Assembly: GCA_031367325.1 (NCBI GenBank)
Contig: JANLPQ010000067.1
Span: 1 to 40,350, forward strand
DNA length: 40,350 nt
Direction: 5' to 3'
Source of the DNA: JAAFIP01 sp031367325
GTDB taxonomy: Bacteria > Pseudomonadota > Gammaproteobacteria > Burkholderiales > Burkholderiaceae_C
In this document: piece by piece, positions 33,109 through 40,350 of the stretch
How positions within the stretch are numbered: position 1 is the first letter of the stretch
Layout of the letters: each line of letters opens with the position of its first letter
The notes under the pieces: model-generated
Database searches by the model: none
What the model saw: only the letters and a program-made list of their open reading frames with translations
Told to the model about the DNA's origin: nothing
Position numbers and translations under genes: made by a program

Positions 33109-34079
33109 TCGAATTTATTAATATTGGCAAATCGTATGACGGCGTGCGCGTCATCGACGGGTTTAATCTGCACATCGCGCGTGGTGAATTTGTGGTGATG
33201 ATCGGCGCATCAGGCTCAGGTAAGTCTACTATTTTGAAGATGATCAACCGGCTAGAGCCTCACGAAACCGGCAAAATTTTATTTAATAACGAAGAAATTT
33301 ATAAGTTCAAAGTGCGCGACTTGCGCCTGCGCATGGGCTATGCCATTCAGTCGGTAGGATTATTTCCACACTGGAACGTAGAGCGCAATATTGCCACTGT
33401 GCCACGTATGCTGGGGTGGGAAAAACCAGCGATCAACCAACGCGTCACTGAGCTGCTCGAGCTTTTTCAGCTAGACCCTGCGCTGTACCGCACGCGCTAT
33501 CCGCACCAGTTGTCGGGTGGGCAGCAGCAGCGCATTGGTGTGGCACGCGCCTTGGCTGCCGACCCTGATGTATTGTTGATGGACGAACCTTTTGGTGCGC
33601 TAGACCCGTCCACACGTGCGGCTTTGCAGCAAGAGATCAAGCGGGTGCACCAAGCGTCAGGCAAAACCATTGTGCTGGTCACGCATGACATTGAAGAGGC
33701 TTTGCTGCTAGCCACCAAGATAGTGGTGTTGGACCAAGGCCGTGTGGTGCAAGCAGGCTCGCCGCTGGATATTTTGGCCCAACCCGCGAGCGACTTTGTG
33801 GTAGATTTTGTCGGGCGCAGCGACATTGGTATTAAGCTGCTATCGCTACAACAGGCGCAGCACTTGGCGCGCGCGGAGGCCCCAGTACAGGGGCCAAGCC
33901 TGCCTGCCAGTACCAGCCTGCGCGAGGCGGTGTCGATGATGGCAGTGCAGCAGATCAGCCAAATCAATGTGCAAGATGCCACGGGCGCGCACAGTGGCGT
34001 GCTGCACGTGTCAGATATTTTTAACAAGCATGCAAATCTTGACAGCGCTGCTGCACAAGCTGCCGCCGCGCGCGCATGA
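33105..34079 (+). CDS. yehX: Osmoprotectant-type ABC transporter ATP-binding protein (YehX-like)
   Basis: ATPase of the transporter (324 residues). It shows Walker A GASGSGKST (34-42), YAIQSVGLFPHWNVERNIATVP (the YehX-type Q-loop region), signature LSGGQQQRIGVARAL, Walker B VLLMDEPFGALDP and H-loop VLVTHDIEEA. A C-terminal extension (about 240-324) contains a CBS-like segment, SLREAVSMMAVQQISQINV, as in OpuA-type ATPases, where such domains sense ionic strength. Whether a single motif does so here is uncertain. It overlaps both neighbouring genes by 4 bp. Confidence 0.94.
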   Translation: MIEFINIGKSYDGVRVIDGFNLHIARGEFVVMIGASGSGKSTILKMINRLEPHETGKILFNNEEIYKFKVRDLRLRMGYAIQSVGLFPHWNVERNIATVPRMLGWEKPAINQRVTELLELFQLDPALYRTRYPHQLSGGQQQRIGVARALAADPDVLLMDEPFGALDPSTRAALQQEIKRVHQASGKTIVLVTHDIEEALLLATKIVVLDQGRVVQAGSPLDILAQPASDFVVDFVGRSDIGIKLLSLQQAQHLARAEAPVQGPSLPASTSLREAVSMMAVQQISQINVQDATGAHSGVLHVSDIFNKHANLDSAAAQAAAARA

Positions 34080-34840
34080 TGCTGTCACCTGCTTTGCCCA
34101 CCGCTGTTGGTTACCGCCCGTGGCGCGACCGTTTGCTGTGGGCTGTTTTGGTGCTAGCGTCCTTGGTGACGTATTTGCCGCATTCGCAACCGCTGTTTGC
34201 CAGCCTGTTCCCCGCGCTAGAACGCCCTGTCTATCAGCAAGAGCCCTTTGCCCAGCTGCTATGGCAGCACTGCAAGCTGGTGGGATTGTCTAGCCTAGCG
34301 GCAGTGGTGGTGGGTACGGCGGCGGGCGTATTTGTAACCCGCACAGCGGGCCAGGCATTTAGCCCCGTAGTGCAAGCCTTGGTATCCATGGGCCAAACTT
34401 TTCCTCCGGTGGCGGTGCTTGCCGTGGCAGTACCCATAGTGGGCTTTGGCGAGTTGCCTGCGTTGTTTGCACTGGCCTTGTACGGCTTGCTGCCTGTATT
34501 GCAGGCCACGGTAGCGGGCCTGAAGGCCATACCTGTTGCGGTACGTCAGTCGGCCAACGGCATGGGTATGTCGGCTTGGCAGCGTTTTTGGCAAGTAGAA
34601 ATGCCGTTAGCTTTGCCTGTCTGGATTTCTGGTGTACGCACATCGGTCATCATTAACATTGGCACCGCCGCCATAGCCTCTACCGTAGGGGCCAAAACTC
34701 TAGGTTCGCCCATCATTGTGGGTTTAAGCGGTTTTAACACCGCCTACGTGCTGCAGGGCGCTTTGTTAGTGGGCATGCTGGCTATTGTGGTAGACATGAT
34801 TTTTGAGCGCCTTGCACGTTGGGTGGCATGGAAAAGTTAA
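34076..34840 (+). CDS. yehW: Osmoprotectant-type ABC transporter permease (YehW-like)
   Basis: The second, smaller permease (254 residues). The permease domain shows QTFPPVAVLAVAVPIVGFG, the coupling loop GLKAIPVAVRQSANGMGMS and IGTAAIASTVGAKTLGSPII. Its start overlaps the ATPase stop (ATGATG), completing a tightly coupled four-gene operon. No terminator is evident after it; the next feature is a dispersed repeat. Confidence 0.93.
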   Translation: MMLSPALPTAVGYRPWRDRLLWAVLVLASLVTYLPHSQPLFASLFPALERPVYQQEPFAQLLWQHCKLVGLSSLAAVVVGTAAGVFVTRTAGQAFSPVVQALVSMGQTFPPVAVLAVAVPIVGFGELPALFALALYGLLPVLQATVAGLKAIPVAVRQSANGMGMSAWQRFWQVEMPLALPVWISGVRTSVIINIGTAAIASTVGAKTLGSPIIVGLSGFNTAYVLQGALLVGMLAIVVDMIFERLARWVAWKS

Positions 34841-34856
34841 ATGACTTTCTTTGTAT

Positions 34857-34908
34857 ATACTATTAATTTAATAGCTGCTCGAGCAGGATTTACTTGGTTT
34901 TCTGGCCT
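34857..34908 (+). repeat. Dispersed repeat copy 7
   Basis: A forward copy: AATAGCTGCTCGAGCAGGAT followed by TTACTTGG, intergenic after the yehW-like gene. The core has CGA instead of TGA, which makes CTGCTCGAGCAG a perfect palindrome. Confidence 0.85.
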
Positions 34909-35017
34909 TTTTTGTTGTTAAAAATGGTATTTGAAGTGCTTGGGATGCGGTTTTTTAATGTTGTGTCGGGTTTTACCGAGTTCGTTGTTTTAGTACGCGC
35001 ACTGCTGCGGCGTGTGC

Positions 35018-35245
35018 CCCATGCCAAACGGACCTGCGGCCCTTTACTGTTTGTCATAGGACACACGCCACAACAGCACGCTTTTAGTAGGGCTGGGGAT
35101 TTAGCTTGGCGGTAGTCACAGTCAACTAGACCGCTGTTCATCTTAGACCGCCACCCATCTGCCAGTGACAATGCTAGTAGAACGCAGCAACGTTCGGTAG
35201 GCCTATGACAAACAGTAAATGGCCGCTAGGTACGTTGGGCATGGG
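35018..35245. repeat. Large imperfect inverted repeat, possible MITE or structured RNA
   Basis: Inner arms GGCCCTTTACTGTTTGTCAT (from 35038, extending to 35060) and its inverted partner 35202-35224 match at 22 of 23 positions. With a one-base gap the match extends outward to 35018 and 35245, giving about 44 bp per arm. Weaker complementarity continues inward (for example TTGGCGGT near 35106 against ACCGCCA near 35147). No transposase is nearby. Confidence 0.7.
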
Positions 35246-35350
35246 CCTACCGTGCGGTGCTGCGTGACCGCGAGGTGCCAAGACAGTAAAGAAACGACAA
35301 ACGAAACAACACCGTGCAGCCGCTAAGTCTATGAGAAAAACCTCAGAGAC

Positions 35351-35396
35351 ACTACAAATTCAATAGCTGCTTGAGCAGTATCTACGGCCTAAAACG
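35351..35396 (+). repeat. Dispersed repeat copy 8
   Basis: An intergenic forward copy: CAATAGCTGCTTGAGCAGTA followed by TCTACGGCCTAAAA, the short-flank variant shared with copies 3 and 6. Confidence 0.85.
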
Positions 35397-35528
35397 CTCA
35401 AACACCTTCATAGATCTTATGAATTTATACAACCGCTGCGCACCGCAGCAAGCAAATGCAAGACGTCCATCTCCACAGCTCAGGTTAAGATCCATCGACC
35501 TTAAATACCAATCTATTTAAAATACTGT

Positions 35529-36200
35529 GTGGCTGGATCTAGCGCCTTTCAACGCATAGAAGCTGACGTGCTGCGCTTGTGTGCAGCTATACCTGCAGGC
35601 CGCGTTTGCACCTATGCAAACCTCGGGGCGCTAATTGACGTACCAGCGCGCCATGTGGCCTACATTGTTTCGCGTTTAGACAGCAACGCGCGCACCCAAA
35701 CACCAGTGCATCGCCTGGTAGGCACTGGCGGAAAGCTGCCCAGCCAGCCTGCGAATACCGAGGCCTTGTTAGCAAAAGAAGGGGTTAGCATTATCAAAGG
35801 GTGCGTCGGCGATTTATCTACGCTGATGTACGTACCGCAAACAACTAACGCATCTGTAATTGCCCAAACCACTAAGCCACAGCCCGTCAAAGTACAGCGC
35901 ACCACCCGTCCACCTGAGCACACACGCGCCAAGGATGGCAGTGCCGCTTTGGCAGAGCTTCGCGGTTTAGGCCCCGTCTCTGTGCAGTTGTTAGTCAATG
36001 CTGGTGTGACCACTGCAGCCCAGTTGCGCAAAGCCGATTTATACAAACTCTACGCCAAAATTAAATCTACACACCCCCGTACCAGTATCAACCTGCTGTA
36101 CGCCCTGCTGGGCGCAGTAAATGACCAAGACTGGCGCACAGTAGCCAAAGACCGCCGTACCGAGGTGTTGATGCGCCTAGAGGATATGGGCTTGCTGTAA
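35529..36200 (+). CDS. Alkyltransferase-like (ATL/MGMT-type) domain fused to a TfoX C-terminal domain
   Basis: A 223-residue two-domain protein. Residues about 6-100 match the DNA-binding domain of O6-alkylguanine alkyltransferases (IPAGRVCTYANLGALI...RHVAYIVSRL). The active-site motif PCHR reads PVHR (Val60), so no alkyl transfer is possible. Such ATL proteins bind alkylated guanine and recruit nucleotide excision repair. A basic linker (about 112-136) leads to a TfoX C-terminal domain (about 139-223, LAELRGLGPVSVQLLVNAGV...NLLYALLGAV). TfoX/Sxy proteins act in competence regulation, and their C-domain has a helix-hairpin-helix-like look. The start is GTG with a weak ribosome site. The function of the fusion is unknown; DNA damage sensing or DNA binding is likely. 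Confidence 0.82.
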   Translation: MAGSSAFQRIEADVLRLCAAIPAGRVCTYANLGALIDVPARHVAYIVSRLDSNARTQTPVHRLVGTGGKLPSQPANTEALLAKEGVSIIKGCVGDLSTLMYVPQTTNASVIAQTTKPQPVKVQRTTRPPEHTRAKDGSAALAELRGLGPVSVQLLVNAGVTTAAQLRKADLYKLYAKIKSTHPRTSINLLYALLGAVNDQDWRTVAKDRRTEVLMRLEDMGLL

Positions 36201-36306
36201 ACAGTTCTGAATTAACCGAGTTGATCAAAAATACGTTGCGCAACAACGCCACTAACTACGCACCTGCAGATTTTTTTAGTTGAATTGATACCTAAATTAC
36301 TGTAAA

Positions 36307-36801
36307 TCAGTGAGTCAACAGCACCACCGCACGCGCCTCTATACTCTGCCCCTCCCCCACAGGCCCCATCTTCTCTGCTGTTTTAGCCTTTACATTAACT
36401 TGCGATACCGCTAAACCTAAAGCTGCAGCGATGCATTCGCACATAGCTGGGATGTGCAGTGCTAGTTTGGGTGCTTGGGCGATGATGGTGCTGTCGATAT
36501 TGCCTATCTCATAACCTGCTGCGCGCACGCGCTTGGCGGCTTCTTGCAATAGCACGATGGAGTCGGCACCTTTGAATTGCGCGTCGGTATCGGGAAAGTG
36601 CCGGCCTATGTCGCCTAATGCTGCTGCGCCAAACAATGCGTCGGTGATGGCGTGCAACAGTACGTCGGCGTCTGAATGACCTAGCAAGCCTTTGTCGAAC
36701 GGCACGTGTACACCGCCCAGCATAAGCTTGCGGCCGGGGACTAGCGCATGCGTGTCCCAGCCTTCGCCTATTCTGAAGCCGGGTGGTGTGGTTGCTGTCA
36801 T
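36307..36801 (-). CDS. ispF: 2-C-methyl-D-erythritol 2,4-cyclodiphosphate synthase
   Basis: Fifth enzyme of the MEP isoprenoid pathway, cyclising CDP-methylerythritol 2-phosphate with release of CMP. It has 164 residues, the usual length. The zinc ligands are Asp16 and His18 in GEGWDTH and His50 in the GHSDADVLLHAITDAL motif; the C-terminal VNVKAKTAEKMG binds the nucleotide. It starts 12 bp after the ispD stop, so the two form an operon in the common ispD-ispF order. Confidence 0.96.
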   Translation of the reverse strand: MTATTPPGFRIGEGWDTHALVPGRKLMLGGVHVPFDKGLLGHSDADVLLHAITDALFGAAALGDIGRHFPDTDAQFKGADSIVLLQEAAKRVRAAGYEIGNIDSTIIAQAPKLALHIPAMCECIAAALGLAVSQVNVKAKTAEKMGPVGEGQSIEARAVVLLTH

Positions 36802-36813
36802 ATTGCCATCTTT

Positions 36814-37545
36814 CTAGCTTGCATTTTTAAGTTCTTGCTGCGCTTTTCTGCCCAGCAAAATAGCCTCTGCTAACGCAAAGTCTTCGGGGTAAGTTACTTT
36901 AAAGTTTTGCGCGCCGCTATGCACTAGTTTGGGGGCATGGCCTAGCGCCTCCATGGCGCTGGACTCGTCAGTGACGCTGGCTACGTTGTGGTCTAGCGCC
37001 TGTGTTAGCGCATCTACCAGCAGGCCAATACGAAACATTTGTGGTGTGTGGGCAAGCCACTTGTCAGCGCGGCTGACAGTGCTGGCAACGCGGCCAGCGT
37101 CTGCTTTTTTCAGCGTGTCGGGCAACGGCAGTGCCAGCAGGCCACCTACTGCGTCGTGCTGGCAAGCGTCAATAAGCGTATTAATTTGCTCGGGGGTAAC
37201 CAGGCAGCGCGCCGCGTCGTGTACCAGCACCCAATCATCTGTTTTCGCGCCTTGCGCCAGCATGGCGCGCAGGCCGTGCAGCACCGTTTGAGCCCGCGTG
37301 TCGCTGGCGCAGGCTGCTACCCAGTAGGTTGAGCCTACATGGTGGGCAAACAGATCGTCGTGGGGCGCCACCACGGTCAATGTCTCGGCAATGCGCGGCA
37401 CAGCGGCAAATGCGGCCAGCGTATGAGCCACCATAGGCAGCCCTGCAATCAGTTGGTATTGTTTGGGCAGCCCCGAGCTTGACCCTGTCATGGCGCGACT
37501 GCCCGAGCCACCGCAGGGTATTAAGGCAAAAAATTGGGAGCCCAT
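36814..37545 (-). CDS. ispD: 2-C-methyl-D-erythritol 4-phosphate cytidylyltransferase
   Basis: Third enzyme of the MEP pathway, making CDP-methylerythritol from MEP and CTP. The nucleotide-binding N-terminus reads FALIPCGGSGSRA...GLPKQYQLIAGLPM. WVLVHDAARCLVTPEQI and the TDESSAMEALGH motif follow. The usual G-x-R-x-G-x-PKQY loop is a little longer here (AMTGSSSG). The start is ambiguous: 37545 gives 243 residues matching the family, while an in-frame ATG at 37602 would add 19 unconserved residues. Neither has a strong ribosome site. Confidence 0.94.
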   Translation of the reverse strand: MGSQFFALIPCGGSGSRAMTGSSSGLPKQYQLIAGLPMVAHTLAAFAAVPRIAETLTVVAPHDDLFAHHVGSTYWVAACASDTRAQTVLHGLRAMLAQGAKTDDWVLVHDAARCLVTPEQINTLIDACQHDAVGGLLALPLPDTLKKADAGRVASTVSRADKWLAHTPQMFRIGLLVDALTQALDHNVASVTDESSAMEALGHAPKLVHSGAQNFKVTYPEDFALAEAILLGRKAQQELKNAS

Positions 37546-37679
37546 TTTAGAAGTGTCGGCAATGTGAGGGGTGTCAGGGGCGTTTTGGAGAGTTAAAGGC
37601 ATTAGTGGGCCTGTTGATCTTAAGGGGGTATTCTGCGGGTATTCTAAAATCTACTTATTTGAATAGTTCAGGCTAGCTT

Positions 37680-37710
37680 ACACCCCACTGCACAGGCTTT
37701 GGGGTGTTTT
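37680..37710. terminator. Weak hairpin between ispD and mfd
   Basis: ACACCCC (37680-37686) pairs with GGGGTGT (37701-37707) around a 14-nt loop, followed by TTT. No plus-strand gene lies immediately upstream, so a role as terminator is doubtful; it could affect mfd leader transcription. Confidence 0.3.
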
Positions 37711-37762
37711 GTATTTTCTGCTCTAAAACGACACAATCTTTCAGACCATCGGCATCACTACA

Positions 37763-40350
37763 GTGGATTACCCCAAACTCTCGCCCGGCAAGCGCCACAC
37801 CCTGCCCCGCCCCATCAGGTCTGCTGACTCGATGTTATTGGCCGAATTTGCTACGCGCGAGAAGGTTGCAGGCCGTATCACCGCTATCGTTACCGCCGAC
37901 GCAACGGACGCACAGCGCATACTGGACGAAATCGCCTTCTTCGCACCCGATTTGCAAACCGTGATGTTCCCCGACTGGGAAACACTGCCCTACGACACGT
38001 TTTCGCCGCACCAAGATTTAATCAGTGAACGGCTGGCCACGCTGTGGCGCATTCACAGCCGCAGCAACGCTAAAAACCTCTCGGCAGAAAACGCTAAGGA
38101 CCAAGTAAGCCAAGCACCTGCCGATGTGGTGTTGATACCCGCCACCACTGCGCTATACCGCCTAGCGCCACCCAGTTTTTTAGCAGGCTACACATTCCAC
38201 TTTAGGGTTAAGCAAAAGTTAGACGAATCTAAGCTTAAGGCGCAACTGACACTGGCAGGCTACAACCATGTCACCCAAGTCGTCAGCCCCGGTGAATATG
38301 CTGTGCGTGGCGGTTTAATTGACCTGTTTCCCATGGGCAGCATGGTGCCCTACCGTGTCGATTTGTTTGACGACGAAGTCGACAGTATTCGCACCTTTGA
38401 CCCCGACAGCCAGCGCAGCCTGTACCCCGTGCCCGAGGTACGCCTGCTGCCGGGCCGCGAGTTTCCGATGGACGATGCTGCGCGCATCAAGTTTCGCAAC
38501 CGCTGGCGCGAGCTACTGGAGGGCGACCCGACTAAAAGCCGCATTTATAAAGACATGGGCAATGGCGTAGCCACTGCCGGCATTGAATATTATTTGCCAC
38601 TTTTTTTTGACGAAACAGCAACCGTGTTTGACTACCTTGGCACACATGCCACAGTGGTACTGCATGGCGATTTAGAACCCGCATTTCAGCACTTTTGGCA
38701 AGACACCAAAGAGCGCTACCGCTTGGTCAAAGGCGACCCTGACCGGCCTGCACTACCGCCCGAGGCTTTGTTTCTGTCGAGCGAGCAGTTCTACAGTATT
38801 TCTAATGCTTTTAGCCAGTTAGCCATTAAGAATACTGCTCAAACAGCTACAGACTTTATAGCAGAGCCATTGCCTGCCCTGGCCTCGCAGCGCGGCATGG
38901 AAGAGCCGCTGTCGCTGCTTAAATCACACCTTGTGGGCACTAAAAACCGCGTGCTTATCATTGCTGAGAGTGATGGACGGCGCGAGAGTTTGCTAGACTT
39001 TCTGCGCGCCAGCCATGTGATTCCACCAGCTTTTGATTCATTGGCAGAATTTCAAGCCAGCGACGAAAAACTAGGCATCGCCACCGCAGCGCTGAGTGCT
39101 GGGTTTGTGTGGACAGAAGGTGGCATCGACTTTATTACCGAGACAGAGCTGTTTGCTACCGTAGGCGGCGGTGCACGCAGGCGGCGCAAGCAAGAGCAAG
39201 TCAGCGATGTGGAATCGCTCATCAAAGACCTCAGCGAACTCAAAGTGGGCGACCCCGTGGTGCACAGCCAGCATGGCATTGGCCGCTACAGGGGCCTGAT
39301 GAACATGGACGTAGGGCAAAAAATGCCCGATGGCACCGCAGCGTTGCAAGAGTTTTTATTGCTCGAGTATGCAGGCGACGCCAAGCTGTACGTACCCGTC
39401 AGCCAGCTGCATTTGATCAGCCGCTACACCGGGGTAAGCGCCGACGAAGCCCCCCTACACCGCCTGGGCAGCGGCCAGTGGGAAAAAGCCAAGCGCCGCG
39501 CCGCCGAACAAGTGCGCGACAGCGCAGCTGAGTTGCTGAACATCTACGCACGCCGCGCCGCGCGCCAAGGCCACGCGTTTAAATATTCACCCAACGACTA
39601 CGAAAGCTTTGCCAACGATTTTGGTTTTGAAGAAACCGCCGACCAACGCGCTGCCATCCACGCTGTGATTCAAGACATGATCAGTCCGCAGCCGATGGAC
39701 CGCCTGGTGTGCGGCGACGTAGGCTTTGGTAAAACCGAAGTAGCTTTGCGCGCCGCGTTTATCGCCGTAACAGGCGGCAAGCAAGTGGCCATCCTCGCGC
39801 CTACTACCCTGCTGGCCGAGCAGCACTTCGCCACACTGACCGATCGTTTTAGCAAATGGCCCGTCAAAATTATGGAGATGAGCCGCTTTCGCAGTGGCAA
39901 AGAAATTACCGCAGCTATCAAAGGCCTGGCCGATGGCAGCGTAGACATTGTGGTGGGTACGCACAAGCTGCTGAGCGCATCGGTCAAATACAAAGACCTG
40001 GGTTTGTTGATTGTGGACGAGGAGCACCGCTTTGGCGTGCGCCACAAAGAGGCCATGAAGGCCATGCGCGCCGAGGTAGACGTGCTAACGCTAACCGCCA
40101 CGCCCATCCCACGCACGATGGGCATGGCACTGGAAGGCCTGCGCGACCTGAGCGTGATAGCCACCGCACCGCAGCGCCGCTTGGCGATTAAAACCTTTGT
40201 GCGCACCGAAGGCACGGGTGTGATTCGCGAGGCTGTGCTGCGCGAACTTAAACGCGGTGGGCAGGTTTATTTTCTGCACAACGAAGTAGAAACGATTGAA
40301 AACCGCCGCGCCAAGCTAGAAGAAATTTTGCCCGAAGCGCGCATTGCCGT
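37763..40350 (+). CDS. mfd: Transcription-repair coupling factor Mfd (5' part, runs off the window)
   Basis: DNA translocase that removes RNA polymerase stalled at lesions and recruits UvrA. The first 862 codons are present of a protein that is normally about 1150 residues. The UvrB-like module includes FPDWETLPYDTFSPHQDLIS. The RNA-polymerase-interaction domain starts near residue 493 (VGDPVVHSQHGIGRYRG). Helicase motif I is GDVGFGKTE (about 650-658), motif II DEEH (752-755), and motif III LTATPIPRT. The start is GTG at 37763; upstream codons back to a stop at 37724 contain no ATG. Residues about 350-367 are encoded by a dispersed repeat. Lack of a stop is due to the window edge. Confidence 0.95.
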   Translation, partial: MDYPKLSPGKRHTLPRPIRSADSMLLAEFATREKVAGRITAIVTADATDAQRILDEIAFFAPDLQTVMFPDWETLPYDTFSPHQDLISERLATLWRIHSRSNAKNLSAENAKDQVSQAPADVVLIPATTALYRLAPPSFLAGYTFHFRVKQKLDESKLKAQLTLAGYNHVTQVVSPGEYAVRGGLIDLFPMGSMVPYRVDLFDDEVDSIRTFDPDSQRSLYPVPEVRLLPGREFPMDDAARIKFRNRWRELLEGDPTKSRIYKDMGNGVATAGIEYYLPLFFDETATVFDYLGTHATVVLHGDLEPAFQHFWQDTKERYRLVKGDPDRPALPPEALFLSSEQFYSISNAFSQLAIKNTAQTATDFIAEPLPALASQRGMEEPLSLLKSHLVGTKNRVLIIAESDGRRESLLDFLRASHVIPPAFDSLAEFQASDEKLGIATAALSAGFVWTEGGIDFITETELFATVGGGARRRRKQEQVSDVESLIKDLSELKVGDPVVHSQHGIGRYRGLMNMDVGQKMPDGTAALQEFLLLEYAGDAKLYVPVSQLHLISRYTGVSADEAPLHRLGSGQWEKAKRRAAEQVRDSAAELLNIYARRAARQGHAFKYSPNDYESFANDFGFEETADQRAAIHAVIQDMISPQPMDRLVCGDVGFGKTEVALRAAFIAVTGGKQVAILAPTTLLAEQHFATLTDRFSKWPVKIMEMSRFRSGKEITAAIKGLADGSVDIVVGTHKLLSASVKYKDLGLLIVDEEHRFGVRHKEAMKAMRAEVDVLTLTATPIPRTMGMALEGLRDLSVIATAPQRRLAIKTFVRTEGTGVIREAVLRELKRGGQVYFLHNEVETIENRRAKLEEILPEARIA
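38810..38863 (-). repeat. Dispersed repeat copy 9, inside mfd
   Basis: A divergent reverse-orientation copy, AATACTGCTCAAACAGCTAC followed by AGACTTTATAG. It is read in frame as KNTAQTATDFIA (356-367), the same frame as VNPAQAAI in LpdA and VNTAQVAI in AceF. It falls between the UvrB-like module and the polymerase-interaction domain. Confidence 0.7.

Larger units (their letters stand above)
34841..35528. other. 688-bp gene-free stretch with repeats and a large inverted repeat
   Basis: The stretch holds dispersed repeat copies 7 and 8 and, between them, the imperfect inverted repeat at 35018-35245. Short open frames on both strands cross the inverted repeat and have no ribosome sites or domains. 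I see no tRNA or known RNA family. Confidence 0.5.

Noticed and set aside
33420..33475. CTGCTCGAGC motif in the YehX-like ATPase gene as an eleventh dispersed repeat
   Set aside because: Only about ten bases match and the flanks do not align; the encoded residues (ELLELF) fit the family normally.
34894..35115. 73-residue open frame downstream of the yehW-like gene
   Set aside because: It starts within repeat copy 7 and runs through one arm of the large inverted repeat; no ribosome site and no similarity that I recognise.

Overview
The window looks like a chromosomal segment of a Burkholderiales bacterium, most likely Comamonadaceae. The reasons are a dihydrolipoyl dehydrogenase with its own lipoyl domain, a probable beta-proteobacterial proteasome homologue (BPH), several betaproteobacterial-style transport operons, and a short dispersed repeat (core AATAGCTGCTTGAGCAG) of a kind I associate with this family. 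Species assignment is inference. I see no rRNA, tRNA, CRISPR array, prophage or complete insertion sequence.

Layout. (1) 275-7413, minus strand: pyruvate dehydrogenase operon aceE-aceF-(BPH-like Ntn hydrolase)-lpdA, with a promoter, a leader hairpin and further symmetric elements upstream. (2) 8205-9284, minus: an orphan TRAP-type periplasmic binding protein. (3) 9589-16885, plus: Rieske dioxygenase alpha and beta subunits, a LivK-like binding protein, a LysE/RhtB exporter and livHMGF-like transporter genes. This is a plausible uptake-and-oxidation module for an aromatic or other organic acid. (4) 16999-17058, minus: a 19-residue Lys/Ala/Pro microprotein gene; then a compact, atypical ABC half-transporter (17259-18764). 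(5) An IclR-type regulator divergent from pobA (4-hydroxybenzoate 3-monooxygenase), with a perfect 10-bp inverted repeat between them. (6) 21063-25301, minus: clpS-clpA and icd. (7) 25530-26390, plus: an Ala/Pro/Lys-rich exported protein and a DUF192 protein. (8) ppa (minus) divergent from hppA (plus); HppA carries a C-terminal OmpA-like domain. (9) A DUF4397 lipoprotein (minus) divergent from a yehZYXW/osmoprotectant-type ABC operon. (10) A 688-bp gene-free stretch with two dispersed repeats and a large imperfect inverted repeat. (11) An alkyltransferase-like/TfoX-C fusion protein, ispD-ispF (minus), and the 5' part of mfd running off the right edge.

Most genes are conserved housekeeping or transport functions. 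The observations I consider most worth a second look are: ten copies of one dispersed repeat, four of them read in frame inside essential or conserved proteins (LpdA, AceF, LivG-like, Mfd); the proteasome-like gene inside the PDH operon; the HppA-OmpA fusion; the ATL-TfoX fusion; the 19-residue microprotein that resembles the tail of a larger protein 8 kb away; and the large inverted repeat at 35018-35245.
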